Program-made: the position numbers and the translations under genes | In this document: positions 22,222 to 49,145 of the stretch, piece after piece | How the letters are laid out: every line of letters begins with the position of its first letter | Position numbering within the stretch: the stretch's first letter is position 1 | The notes under the pieces: model-generated | Seen by the model: only the letters and a program-made list of their open reading frames with translations | What the model was told of the DNA's origin: nothing | Databases searched by the model: none | DNA from: Callorhinus ursinus | Taxonomy: Eukaryota; Chordata; Mammalia; Carnivora; Otariidae | NCBI RefSeq assembly: GCF_003265705.1 | Contig: NW_020312775.1 | Location: 1,378,067-1,442,066 of the forward strand | Length of the DNA stretch: 64,000 nucleotides | Direction of reading: 5' to 3'

Positions 22222-22396
22222 ACATAGCAATTAAATGCATTGGCTTTGGAGCCAAACTGCCTGCCTTCATATCTTGGCTCTGTCACTTACAAAGTGTGTG
22301 ACCTTGGGCAATGTCTCAGTTTCTTCATTTGTAAAATAAGAATGATAATTGTTCCTAACTCATCCATAGGATTAATGAAGATTAAGTTAGTTAATA
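22222..22396 (+). repeat. MIR
   Basis: Clear sense MIR: 'GGCTTTGGAGCCAAACTGCCTG', 'GTGTGACCTTGGGCAATG', 'CTCAGTTTCTTCATTTGTAAAAT'. Confidence 0.9.
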
Positions 22397-22414
22397 CAGG
22401 TATCTCCTGCTTTT

Positions 22415-22435
22415 TAAAAAATATTTATTTATTTT

Positions 22436-22478
<43 letters not shown>

Positions 22479-22687
22479 TTGCGCATGTTTATGTGCACCA
22501 GAGGGTGGAGAAGGGTAGAGGGGGAGGGAGAGGAAGAAAGGGAGGGAGAGGAAGAGGGAAAGAATCCCAAGCAGATTTGCACTGAGGGTGAGTCTGACAT
22601 AGGACTTGATCTCAAGACCCCAAGATCATGACCTGAGCAGAAACCAAGAGTCTGATGCTCAACCAACTGAGCCACCCAGGCGTCCCT
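22415..22687 (-). mobile_element. CAN-SINE (older subtype) with expanded GA tract
   Basis: Antisense SINE with a pure (GA)n run at about 22436-22474 and a long GA-rich middle. The body matches the older felid/caniform-shared type ('CTTGATCTCAAGACCCCAAGATCATGACCTGAG'). Confidence 0.88.
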
Positions 22688-23254
22688 CCCCTGCTTTTAA
22701 AAAGTTCACATTATGCCCCTTTGCTTTTAAGAAAGAGCTATATTGCTACTTGTTTTCACTAACTGAAAGAAATTCACTTAGCATCTCAGCATCAAGTTGC
22801 CATAGCGTCAAACTGTGTCTGTGAGCATCGGTGTTTTATCTCCATTTATGCTGTGCATCCATTAGCAAGATGTGTCTTAAGGTATCAGAAAAGCCTATAA
22901 AAAGTTACTTTTTGGGGTCTGGGAATACTCAAAAATTTTTCCATATAAACAAATTTCTTTTCTTTATGTCATTTGGGCTTATGAAGGATTTCATAGGAAT
23001 CCTCTACTTTTGGATAGCAGGGAAAACCTGTAAAAGAAAAGCATTTTGTGGTGGGGAAGAAGAAAACAATAAATGTCCATTATTATTGTTGTTATTATTA
23101 ATTAAAAATGTTCTCAGGAGCTAGTATGTGTGAGAGCAAGGAATGGGGTGGCATTCCTTCAGTCCCATCAGGGAGATCATATTTTGGATGGTGGTGTTGT
23201 TGACATGTAACTCACTAATTATTCTGACCACACTATTAAGGTGTTTTGCAAAGA

Positions 23255-23458
23255 ATATGTCAATGTTATTAAAAATGTATTCCTTGAGCTATTTACAGCA
23301 GAATCACCAGGGAAGGGAAAAACTGATAAAATGCACATCCCAGAGTTTCATCACAAACCTGCAGAATCAGAATTTCTGGGCCTTGGATCTAAGACTGTAC
23401 ATTTTTAAATAGGCACCCTGGGAGCTTCTGATGCAGACTAAAGTTTGAGAACCACTGG
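23255..23458 (-). mobile_element. MER5-type hAT MITE
   Basis: 'CAGAATCACCAGGGAAG', 'CTGCAGAATCAGAATTTCTGGG' and the terminal 'GTTTGAGAACCACTGG' are the antisense form of MER5A/B, an old Charlie-derived non-autonomous element. Confidence 0.8.
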
Positions 23459-25779
23459 ATCAGGCTATGTTTAGATATGGTTTGATCAAAGCCTAGTGAA
23501 TAGCTAGTAACACTGACAATAATGTGAAATGGCATTAGCATATGAATTCATATTCAGCTTAACCAGGAGGTGCTCTGACTTCACTTTACTTCTGCTCTCA
23601 GGCTAATGAATAGTCTTTTTTTGGTAATTTTTGAACTCAAATGGCAAGATATCCTGTTTCTGGGCATCATAAACAAATTTAAAATTCCTAGTTCTGTAAG
23701 GCTTTTGTCGAATAAATTTTTGATGCTGGCTGTAGCTCTCAATTTTGCCAGTAGGGAGCACAGTAAGTCTATTGATCTCAGGCTTTGTATAACAAAGAAG
23801 TCTGAGGTCTTTTTCTCTATTTTAGTATAGAAATCTTCTCCTGGGGGTTGGATAATAGGAGACAAGGGCTACTTCTGCATGGGGTAGGAATGTGACCTTC
23901 GGAGTAGGATTGCTCATTTTTCAGATGACACAGAATGAAACTTTTAATTCTATAAACTTTATGTCTGAAAAATATGGTCTCCTAGACTTCCTACTCTATA
24001 AAATGAAAAATAGCCCTTCTTTTGTGAGTAACATGTATTCCCATTGAGCATTTTGGAATAAGGTGTGAAATGTAGAGAAATATGTACAAAAAGTTATGAG
24101 ATGTTGAATCATTCTAGTTTTTAAAACAACATGCTTTGGCATGTGAAATTAGACACCTGGAGGGAAATACCTGAATGCTTGATGAAAGATAAATTTCAAT
24201 TTTCTATGTTTCAAGGTGTTTTTTATTCTCAGTTCCTATAGACCATTTAATTATTATCTAAACAGAAACTGGAAGGGCAAGCATTTGAGGGCTTTGAGGA
24301 AAAGCTAAAACAAATCAATTTTCCCTCCCCTTCTCTCAATCCCCCAAAGTCAAAATATCTGAGACTATGGTAGCAATACTCTCAGATGAAAACATTTCTC
24401 AGTGTTTTCTGTAAAACCTTTTATAAACTCAGAGGGAAGGATTAGTTCATTAATAAAACGTAGACACTAGAAAAACAAGTTTTAGAAAAAAATTGAACCC
24501 AGTATCAAGACAAGTGGAATTTCTGTGAAGAAATCTCTCAGTATTTGAAGTGGGCTTCATTCTTAAGATGCCTAAATATAATACTGAATCAAAACGCTGG
24601 GGAATGTTGGTTAATATTTATTGAATACCCACAATGAATGTGCTGTAGGGAATCAGTTTGTGTTGGTTGGCCCAAAGACTGTAAATAAGTTTCAAACTAA
24701 TAAATTTTTTTTTCCTCTGGTGGCTTAAATAGTCATCCAAGTTTCTCTGAATATAAAGGTTTATACTCCTGGGATTGGTCTATAAATTGGTTACAGCCTT
24801 TTATATCTCCAAAGCTCTATTCCTAAGGATGATGGATGGGATCCATTAATAGTGCACAAAATGAAGATTTAGAAAAATAAGTGTGGATTATTGGCTACTT
24901 GAAAGAAAAGGGAAATTTCCCTGGGTGACAGTAAAATAAAACTTGTTTTCTCTGGCCTCGGATTCTCACATCTGCTCTGTGTATGATGTGTCATGAAATT
25001 TGCTCTACTAGACACATTTTGATTCCCCCTAATGTAGAAGATGAACTTTCTCTAGTCAATTTAAGTCTGTCAAGACAAAACCTCTTTGATGAATAATATT
25101 CATTTTGTAAAGGTCTTACTCCAAAAACTCATAATGGTTTTTGAAAAGAAAAAACTGTCCCCATACTTTTCTTCAAAATGGTGCTCTACTTTGATTCCAG
25201 TAGAAGAGCTATAGTTATTTGAAAGTTTTTCTTCTGTCCTTTTTCCAACCAATTCTAAATCTTTTAGGACCACCTCCCCTCTTTGCTGACAGAAATGAAA
25301 AACGAATAAAAGCCTTACAAAAGATAGTAGTTAATGAAATTATTTGCTTTGTGACCCACTATCTTTGGGCATGATCTACAGACTATAGCAATTTCATACC
25401 ATTGTATCAACCTAGACATGTGGGGTTAGTCCTCAGCAAAACTGTGAAGTGAGCAAAATTGGTTTTGGCTCTTCCTACCCTCAGCCTTTCAACCTGTAGT
25501 GCCTTGACTTCACAGAGTCCTGTGGTTACTTTCCCTTAACATATCTTTTATTTGTTTTCTCATTAGTGTTTTTTATTTTCTTTACTTATGGTCACCTTCT
25601 TCAGAGAAAAAAGTTCATCATATAAACTGGTTTGTGATCATATAAAAATGGGTCTTAATTTGTTAAAGTTTTACCACTTTTCAAGTAGTATATTTACATT
25701 CAGAGATTTTGAAAGACAGCAACTGAATACAAAAGGGATGACTTTAAAATAATATAGATTCTAGAACCTATAACAAATA
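23459..25779. other. Intergenic, nothing recognised
   Basis: 2.3 kb without a recognisable gene, RNA or repeat. Reading frames are short and chance-like. Confidence 0.45.
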
Positions 25780-26440
25780 ACTAGGTGTGGCCAGCATTGG
25801 CAGTTGCCTCCCCCAGCATAACTTCTCTTTCTCAGTAACAGAATCATGATTTCATTTGGTGTGGTAAGGCGCCCAGATCAAAGACGATTACCAATCTCCT
25901 TTGAAGCTACGTTTGGCCATGTGGCTAAGTTCTGGCTTATAACATGTAAGTTAAAGTCTCCCTAAAGATAGAGGGTGGCCTTTTGTCCTGCTCAGCTTCT
26001 CTGTGATGCCAGTCTGGAATATGAACATGATGGCTAGAACTGGAGTTAGCTCAGATCATGAAATGACCTTGAGAATGGAAACTGCATACTGAGGATGGTG
26101 GAGCAGAAAGATAGGTGCAGGGGCTCCTGGGTGGCTCAGTCGTTAGGCGTCTGCCTTCGGCTCGGGTCGTGATCTCAGGGTCCTGGGGTCGAGACCCGCA
26201 TCAGGCTCCCTGCTCTGCGGGAAGCCTGCTTCTCCCTCTCCCACTCCCCCTGCTTGTGTTCCCTCTCTCGCTGTGTCTCTTTCTGTCCAATTAATAAAAG
26301 AAAGATAGGTGCAAGGGTCAATTGACTGGACTGCCTGGACTGCCTACTTCTACTTTGTTTAAATCATGTCATTTTGGGATTTTCTGTTATATGTCGCTGA
26401 ACTTGATCTTAAGGAGACAGAAAACAAATATCTTTGGGAA
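25780..26440 (+). repeat. Ancient interspersed repeat, family uncertain, split by a SINE
   Basis: 'GCTACGTTTGGCCATGTGGCTAAGTTCTGGC', 'GATGGCTAGAACTGGAG', 'GAGGATGGTGGAGCAGAAAGATAG' and 'TTTTCTGTTATATGTCGCTGAAC' are phrases of a mammal-wide repeat that I cannot name with confidence. A CAN-SINE interrupts it. Confidence 0.5.
26120..26298 (+). mobile_element. CAN-SINE with perfect 15-bp TSD
   Basis: Sense SINE flanked by AGAAAGATAGGTGCA at 26105-26119 and 26299-26313, inserted in the older repeat. The body is close to a young caniform consensus. Confidence 0.95.
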
Positions 26441-28495
26441 ATCAGGGATTTGTGGTATCTCTCAGCAAAATTGGTAGGTTGATTCTGATTCACTGTTGGC
26501 TTTTGAAAGAGAGAAGTTCTCTGAGAGCATATGTAGAATTCTTGCTCTCCTTCTTAAATTCTTCTGAAAAGCTCTGTCTCATACTTTCTTAACTGTTTAG
26601 AAGGTATAGATCTTATCAGGCCAAATGTATTGTAAATGACTAGACAATAAAGAAAATAACTTATTTTCTCCCTGCCATGCCACCGTGTCTAGCAGAGTAG
26701 AATGTTGGGTTCTTCATATCTTGTAGATCATGTTAGTGAAACAATTACCCTAGATTGACATGTATTAGTAGAAAGATACTCTCAAAGAGATAAGTAGTTT
26801 GGAGGAACAGGAAATGTAAAAGGTCAACCACAAACCATTCTGATCTAAACGTGATATGATTTAGCATAACCAAAACATCAAAAGCTATTATTGGGAACAC
26901 GGGGATTTACATCACAGTGGTGCACCAGATAGATACACATGGCTAGAGCGACATGGCTGTGAGCGGCAACCCCCGCCACAAGGAATGGATTTTAGTGGAC
27001 ACAGTAAATTTGTGAGCTGGCATGCCATATGGACCCCTTTGCAAAATAAATAAGCTCAAATCCCAGTGTTCTATTTGTAGCTAGTCACATTGTTGCTTTC
27101 TCCTCTCTACTTCAGCAACTTAACCATAGCTAGGGCCTGTACCCTAAATCTCCTACCTTTGGCAAGTTTCTTGTTCTTGGCTCACTCACTGATGACTGAT
27201 ACGGGTATGAGCCTGAATTGTGTTTTAGTAGCCAACATCTCTGTAAGTAAGACCAGGAGAAATATTGCTGTCAGTGGAAAATTCAGAATGGCAAATGATA
27301 GCATCAGCAAGGAAGGATAAATATAGACAGTATATTCATATCACTTGTTAGGCTAACATCATCTCAGCACTGTGGAATTGCTCGTTTTTTTGTTTGTTTG
27401 TTTGTTTTGGTTGAAGGATTTATTGTGGCTTAGTCTATTTCCTTTGGTTCAATCGGCCTCTTTCTGAGCCCTTTTAGCAAGGACAATAGGTCTGAGATTC
27501 AAATAAGTGAATGGAAGAAAAGGTAGGCAAATGGAACTCAAATATCAAAACAGTAAGCGTACAAGTGACTCTTCACTCATTAAGTTACACAATGCCAGAG
27601 TTGCCTATTAATCTAAATAAATGATCAATGCAGTCCTTGGGTAAGCAGCTTTCATGGGAATTAATTAAAGATACCAGAGGAGACTTAGGAGCAGGACTTT
27701 GGAACGAACCACAGACCATATTTTTTTTGTGTGTACAGTAATACCTGGTTTTTAATATGGAGCCACTTTTCTTTCTTGTTAGGGAACAGCATGTTGTCAG
27801 CAAAATTAAGCCCCAGAATGAAACTTCTTCAAAAAAGGAAAGCCAAAATGAAATCATTTTTTAAGGGTATAAATAAAATAGATCCACGCATTTCCTGACA
27901 GCCTGAATGAGAAGGTCCATATTTATCTCAGTAAGCTTTCAGCGTTAGACTTGAGGAGCCAAAGTGACAGTTTTGGACTCAGCCAGACAGTGAGCCTTAT
28001 ATATAAAGACTCAAAATAGATTTCCTTTGCCCCTAGTCCTGCCAAAGAGCCATTTTAGGTGTGCAGGAAGGCGCTGAGCACACTAATGCATAGTGCCCTT
28101 ATGCTGAGTGGGAGCAATGGATGGCTTTGCCTCACCTGACTTTTCTTGATTGGAATTTAGATCCCCAAAGAATCTGAAAGGTAATATGATATTTCTTGTG
28201 ATTTCACGGCAGATGGGCTTTTTGCCTTTTTTTTCTTTTTTATACATGGAATCGTTGAAAATTGAGAAGAAAATGCAAAAAGCCTGCATTATAATGGAAA
28301 TAGATAATCGAGCTGTGGGCAATCATTGATGCTTTTGATCATTCTGGGATTAGAAGAATTCTTCATACTTGTAGAAATGGACTGTGTCAAAAGATACAGA
28401 ATACAAAAATGGATTTAAGTAAGATAGGAACTTTCACCCTAAAGTTCGCTAGAACTCAAGGCCTTCTTTCTCATTGCTTTCAATAAAAAAAAAAT
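26441..28495. other. Intergenic, nothing recognised
   Basis: No gene or known repeat was recognised. A short TTTG run occurs at about 27385-27410. Confidence 0.4.
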
Positions 28496-28511
28496 AAAAA
28501 AAATTGGAAGA

Positions 28512-28762
28512 GGCCCCAAAAATGAAACAAGACGAAACCAGAGAGGGGGACAAATCATAAGAGACTCTTAATCTTAGAAAACAAACGGAGGGTTGCTGGA
28601 GGGATGGGGGGATGGGGTAACTAGGTGATGGACATTGGGGAGGGTATGTGTTGTAATGAGCACTGCGTATTATGTAAGACTGATGAATCACAGACCTGTA
28701 CCCCTGAAACAAATAATACATTATATGTTAATTAATTGAATTTAAATAAAAATAAATAAATT
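28512..28762 (+). mobile_element. 5'-truncated carnivore L1, 3' UTR only
   Basis: 'GAGACTCTTAATCTTAGAAAACAAAC...GGGATGGGG...CTGATGAATCACAGACCTGTACCCCTGAAAC...' is the sense 3' end of carnivore L1, ending in an A-rich tail. A target-site duplication AAAAAAATTGGAAGA is present at 28497-28511 and 28763-28777. Confidence 0.93.
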
Positions 28763-28777
28763 AAAAAAATTGGAAGA

Positions 28778-29707
28778 CCACCTATATGTTTTTGATACTG
28801 TGCTAGGTTCTGGACAGAGCAAAATGGGAAAGAGTATGGGCCCTCTTCTAAAATTTGCAAGTTAAACTCTTATGTAAATGATGTGTTCATTGAATTATAT
28901 ATTAACTTACACAGGCACATATTGAAGCAGAGAGGATTTAGGTTTCATGTTTAGGTAAGAAAAAAGTGGGTTTTTACAATTTCATCAAATTAGTGAGAGA
29001 AAACTGTAAATGAGATGGGATGACTGCACAAATAGAGCATGAAGCTAATGCGACTGAGACAAGCAAAGGAGTGGGTAGCGTAGTGGGAGCAGAAAAATGA
29101 TATGAGGTGGTGCTAAGGGTGCTTTGAGGAAGGACTATCTGAACACAAGGTAGGCCTAATCCTTAATGTAGTAAGTAGCTATTACAGACTTACAAAGGGA
29201 ATGGAGTTCATAAAATCTTTAAGTGAAAAGTCAACTGTATCTAAAAGGATTTGCTTTAGTTTCAGCCTACAGCCTGGGGACTTCAGTAGGGAGGACGTTG
29301 TGACAGCTGGGGCTTAGATCACAAGCATAAGTGAGGGGTGGTTTAGGAGGACAAACTGGCAGTATTTGGTGAGAGACTGTAGTGGAGGACAGGGAACATT
29401 AGAATTACTGCAAGGTCTCTGGCTTGGGAGGTCAGAGTAACTTTGGTGTCACTTCTTATGCTGGGGAGACTGGGCTTAGGAAGGGGTGGTAATAAGAAAA
29501 GAGGCAGGGCTAGCTTCAGTGGGGCTGATCTGAGGGCAGTACAAGGCATGATGTAAGGAGTCTGCCCAGTACTCGGGGAGGGGCAAAAATCTACAGCAGG
29601 AGACAGATACTACACCTTCTCTCTTTCAGCCTGGCTTGGGCCTGTATGAGATGACAGACTAATGTGGTTGGTTTTGTTTGTTTGTCATTTTGGCTTGTTT
29701 CATTCTT
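28778..29707. other. Intergenic, nothing firm recognised
   Basis: GA/GT-rich phrases around 29000-29560 are vaguely like old L2 in antisense, but too diverged to call. Confidence 0.35.
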
Positions 29708-29893
29708 TCTTTTTTTTAAGATTTTATTTATTTATTTGAGAGAGAGAGAGAATGAGAGAGAGAGAGCATGGCAGGGGGAGGGTCAGAGGGAGAAGCAGAC
29801 TCCCTGCTGAGCGGGGAGCCTAATGTGGGACTGGATCCTGGGACTCCAGGATCAGCCAAAAGCAATCACTTAACTGAGCCACCCAGGTGCCCC
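29708..29893 (-). mobile_element. CAN-SINE with near-perfect TSD
   Basis: Antisense SINE between TGGCTTGTTTCATTC (29691) and TGGCTTGTTTCTTTC (29894). The 'ATGACCTGAGC' segment is partly deleted. Confidence 0.92.
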
Positions 29894-31691
29894 TGGCTTG
29901 TTTCTTTCTAAACATGAGATGATTTGAATGGTTCTTTAAGGATGTCCCTTGTATTTTCTTTTGAACTCACGGTCTGCCTCATTAAGGGGGATCACACTTT
30001 CCCAATGTGAAGCTATGTGCAGGTTGAGGTCTCTCACTTGATGAAGAAATGCTTCCTTAATTAAATAATATGAAGAGGAACTCTTAGCCCTAAAATATGA
30101 CATGGAGCTTTCTATACCACGCGTGTGTGTGTGCATCTGTCTGTGTGTTTATGCACATGTATATAGCATGCCCTATACAATTGTAGTTATGTCTAAATTT
30201 CTGTACTTTGGCTTATAAATTTTGGGTGTCTTATTTTTCTTTGGAAATAAGGAGTATACCTTCTACTTCATTTGTACCCCACAGAACGTAGTATATATAG
30301 TACAATGTAGACCACATAAAATTGCATGTCTTTGGAATTTAAAACTATTGGCTGATCTTAAAAACCATTGTTAAAAATGAATAATTTATTTAAAAATAAT
30401 AATAGAGAACATCATCAAGTCTACACAACCTCAAATTAATCTCATTTTTTTGCATTTTTATATTTCAGCTATAAATTAATGTTTATTATGATAATTGAAG
30501 TATTCCAAAATTCTCAGTTGTCTTCTAAATCATTAATAAAAAAGAAAGTATTTTCAGTGATGCTGCATTTTTAGATTTGTGAAATTGCTCATTCTGTGAA
30601 AACTGGTAATCCAAGTATGGCATGTATGCTAATTATCAATTAATGACTGGCTAATTTTAACTCAGTCTTGGGCAAATCTGTTTGTATTTGCTTCCTCAAC
30701 TATTAAAAAGGGGGAAATGACTCCTGGCCCGCAGGCATCTTGGTAAAGATTTTGCTCTTTGAAAATGCTTTTCTGATGGAAAGTGCCAGACAGATATGCT
30801 CATGACCCATTAACTTTGAAGTTGAGCAAGAAGGGGCTAGAGTCAAATGACAGTAGAAGGTGTGACAGATTGGTAGACAGAAATTTTGAAACTAGAACTG
30901 GCTGGGACATCAAGGTTAACATTACCCTCTGGCCACTGCTTTTTCTCTCTCCTTTGCCCCTTTTCTCTTTCCCAAGCAAAGTATTGGGGGATGGGAAACG
31001 AGGCCTTACCTTTCCTTTAAAAAAGTGGCATACTGCTAGATCCTTGTGGTTTTGGAGGGGGGAAAAATTCCATTTGATTCCTCAGCTTGGTGAGTTCCTA
31101 TGGTGCCTGTTTTTGTGAATGATATTTATGGATCCCCCTTTCCAGACAATTGCCTTGGAAAGTTATGTAACCAGATACTGATCTGAAGAGAAGACAGACC
31201 TGAAGGTTATAAAGTGTTGAATTTGTCCAAAGTTGAGTTCTTGTATACAGGAGGAGAGCCTGGGACCCTTTTTGCTAGGTTAGCTTTCTCCTTTGCTGAG
31301 TCTGAGCACTTGGAATATTTTAGTGCTGGCCTGCTGTGACTCACTGCCTGTCCGGCAGCTTAACAGCTGCTTGAGCAAGACCACAATATGTCTCTCAGAT
31401 AATTTAACATTGGGGCTACGCACAAAAGGACACGTTTTTATGCATCATTTATGGGGACAATTTATCATCAGTCCCTCATTTCCACTTTCTCAATACAGCA
31501 TAGTAAACTATGGTATTTGAGAATCCTTATGCTTTGTCCTTTCCCACTCCCCAAACCTGATACAATGCCAGTTTCCATCATTGTCATCCATGTTAGACAG
31601 ATCTGCTCCATTTCATTTGCAGGAAACATTCTTAGCAAACACTTACCCAGTGTGTTCAGCAGCAATCAGGCCATTGATGATGATGTAGAAG
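29894..31691. other. Intergenic, downstream of TNMD, nothing recognised
   Basis: No exon or repeat was recognised apart from a short GT run at about 30121-30150. A 111-codon frame at 30783-31118 has no recognisable motif and is treated as chance. Confidence 0.4.
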
Positions 31692-31799
31692 TTTATTAGA
31701 ACATGAAGAGAGGAATTACCTACAAGTAATTCTGGAGTGCTGGCTACTAGGAGCCAAATGCCTCATAGGCAGAAATTCATTGAATAGCATGCATTTATT
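31692..31799 (-). terminator. TNMD: TNMD polyadenylation signals
   Basis: Two AATAAA hexamers read on - at 31794-31799 and 31692-31697, about 47 and 150 nt past the TNMD stop codon. Either or both could end the transcript. The farther one gives a 3' UTR nearer the length I expect for TNMD. Confidence 0.55.
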
Positions 31800-31845
31800 A
31801 TATGTTGGCTGCCAGAAGTTTAAGCACTTGAGCTCAAACTTGCTA

Positions 31846-46471
<14,626 letters not shown>

Positions 46472-46544
46472 GCTCTCTCAGCACACAGTACTCTTTTCCT
46501 GCTTTGAGAGGACTGAGAGACCACTGCTGAGGTGGAGTTGCAAG

Positions 46545-46585
46545 TGAGTCAGCTAACAGATGCCAGAGGAGAAGCTGAATTTATA
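46545..46585 (-). promoter_or_regulatory. TNMD: TNMD core promoter: TATA-like box and AP-1 site
   Basis: On - there is a TATAAA at 46580-46585, about 110 bp upstream of the ATG, which would place initiation near 46550. A perfect AP-1 palindrome TGAGTCA occurs at 46545-46551. A TATA-containing, CpG-poor promoter fits a tissue-restricted gene and contrasts with the TSPAN6 island. Confidence 0.5.
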
Positions 46586-46599
46586 TGGCTCAAATATGT

Positions 46600-47200
46600 C
46601 ATACCAGAGCCTGAGGGAGCCCGGGGGGCTCCTGTGCTGCGATTTGTTACAAAGATATACCCATATATGTATATAACTTCTGTGCACAGAATTCCATCCA
46701 GAATGGCAAAGACAGAAGGTTATAATGAAAACTATTGTCCTGGGGGTTGGCTTGGAAGGGGACCAAACCTAGGACACATTGAAATGATTTTTCACTATGA
46801 ACTTAAAATATCAGTGGCAACACATGCTGCACACTCCAGAAATAAGCAAACAAAACAAAAAAGGAATGAAGTCCTGATTTCAATTCCACTTGTTTTAACA
46901 AATATTTATTGCAGGGATATTAAATGTCAGGCACTGTACTTGGTGTTGGAGATTCAGAAATGAATAAGGTACTGCCTCCTCTATTATGATAAAGCTCTTT
47001 GAGGACTGAGATCAATATGTACTCAACTAATTACAATTAAAAACCGGATTAAAAGACTAATGATAAATTTTTTTCTCTCTCTCTTCATCCTCTCTCTCTG
47101 ATTATTTTCCTTCCCTGAATTCTCTTCCTCAGTCTGTTCTTTAATGTTAATATTCCGTATGGTTTTATCCTTGATTATATTCTAACTCTATATACTCTTC
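46600..47200. other. Upstream of TNMD, mostly unrecognised
   Basis: Only a short old fragment near 46890-46965 ('AACAAATATTTATTGCAGGG...GGCACTGTACTTGG') resembles a common MIR/L2-associated sequence. Confidence 0.4.
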
Positions 47201-47440
47201 TTAGATGATCTCACACACTCCTATAAAGTGTCAGTTGCATATCAGTGATTTCTAAATCTGTATCTATAACCCCTTTCTATCTCCTGAATTTCAAAGCATT
47301 TGAATATCTTTACCTGGATGTACCTCAGAAACCTCAAACTCAACATGTCCCACATAAAACTCTTCTTTTTTTGAAACCCCCTTTTCCCAACCTACTCTCC
47401 TCCATATTCTTAATCTTGCTTGGTGGTTATATTAGTTTTC

Positions 47441-47880
47441 TGGAGGTACCATAACAAAGTACCACAGATTGCATGGCATAAACAACAGAAATTTATATTC
47501 TCACAGCTCTAGAGGCCGGAAGTCCAAGATCAAAGTGTCAGCAGAGTTGCTTTATACTGAGACCTCTCTCCTTGCTTTGTAGATGGTCTTCTTCATGTTC
47601 ACATGGCATTCTCTCTCTATGCATGTCCTAATTTCTTCTTATGAGGACAACAGTCTTATCGGGCTGTTGTCCTCATAAGAAGACAACATGGACTGTTTCA
47701 TGTCCAATTGGACATGAAAATGGACTCCATTTTCATGCTTCCGTGCATATGACCTTATTTTTCCTTAATTACCTCTTTAAAAGCCCTATCTCCAAATACA
47801 GTTACATTCTAAGATAATGAGTATTAGGGCTTCAACATATGAGTTTAGTAGGGTGAAGGGCACAATTCAGTCCATAACAG
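47441..47880. repeat. Mammal-wide interspersed repeat, family uncertain
   Basis: 'CCATAACAAAGTACCACAGATTGCATGGC...ACAACAGAAATTTAT...' to '...CACAATTCAGTCCATAACAG' is a common old mammalian repeat whose family name I cannot state with confidence. It splits an L2-like element and contains the palindrome cluster at 47634-47737. Confidence 0.6.
47634..47737. repeat. Three consecutive perfect palindromes
   Basis: First, a 20-bp stem with a 10-nt loop (arms 47634-47653 and 47664-47683). Second, a loopless 24-bp palindrome at 47696-47719. Third, 12-bp arms around one base (47713-47724 and 47726-47737), overlapping the second. All stems are perfect. Confidence 0.95.
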
Positions 47881-48099
47881 TGGAACCATCACCCAACCAG
47901 GCTCCAAAACCAGAAAACTGAGGTTTGTCCCTGACTACCCTCTCTTTTTCACATTCCCTTGATCTAATCAGTCACCAAATCTTATGGATTCTAAATTCTT
48001 ACATCCTTCAAAGCCATTCTTTCCTCCCTATGTTTACCGTTAAAGCTTAGTTTAGGTCTCTAAGGGGTCTCAGATCCAGGCTGTTCTCTTAGGGCCCTA

Positions 48100-48640
48100 G
48101 ACCCATGTGTTTCTCTAACCTGTTGGATCTCTTCACTTGGATATTTCATAAGCACTTCTAATATCACACGTCTCAAACTGAATTAATTATCTTCCCTTCC
48201 AAACATACTTTTCTTTCTGTATTATCTCCCTCATTAAATGACACGATGATTAGTCTTTAGAATGGAAATCTCCAAATGATCCTTCGTTTTTTCTTTCTTG
48301 TTCATCCCCATGCTTAATCAATTATTAAATCCAGTCAATTTTGCCTCTGAATTATGTCTCCAATTCTGTTCTCTCCATTCTCAATTGCCACTGCCTTAGT
48401 TGCAACAACTTTTACTGTTGCATTAGAATTCTAACTGGTTTCTTTGCCTCCAATTCATTGCCTTCAAGGTACTCTTTCTAAGATGCAAATCTGAGGATAA
48501 TCTTTCCCCTGCTTAAAATCCTTTCATGTCTATTCATTGTCTAAAAAATCAAAGCTACTTATGGTGACTACACAGACATTTCATGGTCTTGACTCTGCCT
48601 ACCTCTCCAGCTTTGATTTTGGACAATTTCTTTCATAGAG
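48100..48640 (+). repeat. L2-like fragment
   Basis: 'CACTTGGATATTTCATAAGCACTTC', 'CCATTCTCAATTGCCACTGCC', 'CCTGCTTAAAATCCTTTCATG' and 'CTGCCTACCTCTCCAGC' follow the order of the LINE-2 3' region in sense. Confidence 0.55.
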
Positions 48641-48864
48641 ATGGAGGAAACTGGGGTTCTCTACTGGGCAGGGCAATGAAGCATGTACATGTGACTTCAT
48701 CCACATCTTAATGTCTCAAAGAAAAATAATTTTCCAACTGCTGCAGGCATAATTATGCATGAAATTGATTATGTAATTTATGAAATATGTCATGGTTCTA
48801 TTTGTTTTACAATTCTTAACCAAGTTTAGAAAAAAAGAGAAAGTCATGAGAGTAGTCTCATGGA

Positions 48865-49145
48865 GAAACCTATGTTTACTATGTTAGATGATTTCCCCCT
48901 CCACAATGTTACACTCTGCCTCCAATGCCTTCCTTATACTTTACCCTTTATTGATACTGAGCACCCTCTGCTTTTTCACACTATGGGGCATTTGCACATG
49001 CCATATGCTTTGCTTGGATTTCCCTTCCTTGTTCTTTCTTTGTGTCTTACTCATACTTTAAATCTTGCACTTATACTGCATTATAGTTCACTTATAGGTG
49101 TTTTTCTCCTGAACAGATTTTGAGATCTTTAAAAACATGCCTTAT
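48865..49145 (+). repeat. L2-like 3' fragment
   Basis: 'CTTTTTCACACTATGGGGCATTTGCACATGCCATATGC' and following C/T-rich text parallel the L2 3' end. It probably continues the previous fragment after an insertion at about 48645-48864 that I cannot classify. Confidence 0.45.

Larger units (their letters stand above)
47260..48010 (+). repeat. L2-like fragment, split by another repeat
   Basis: 'TACCTCAGAAACCTCAAACTCAACATGTCCCAC' and 'CATCACCCAACCAGGCTCC...GAGGTTTGTCCCTGACTACCC' correspond to the sense ORF-3' region of LINE-2-type elements. It is interrupted at 47441-47880. Confidence 0.55.

Noticed and set aside
30783..31118. A 111-codon + frame downstream of TNMD
   Set aside because: No motif, no splice context and no similarity to anything I know; probably chance.
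31692..31845. Possible overlap of TNMD and TSPAN6 3' ends
   Set aside because: The two polyadenylation regions are about 23 kb apart (8.3 versus 31.7 kb), so there is no sense-antisense overlap.
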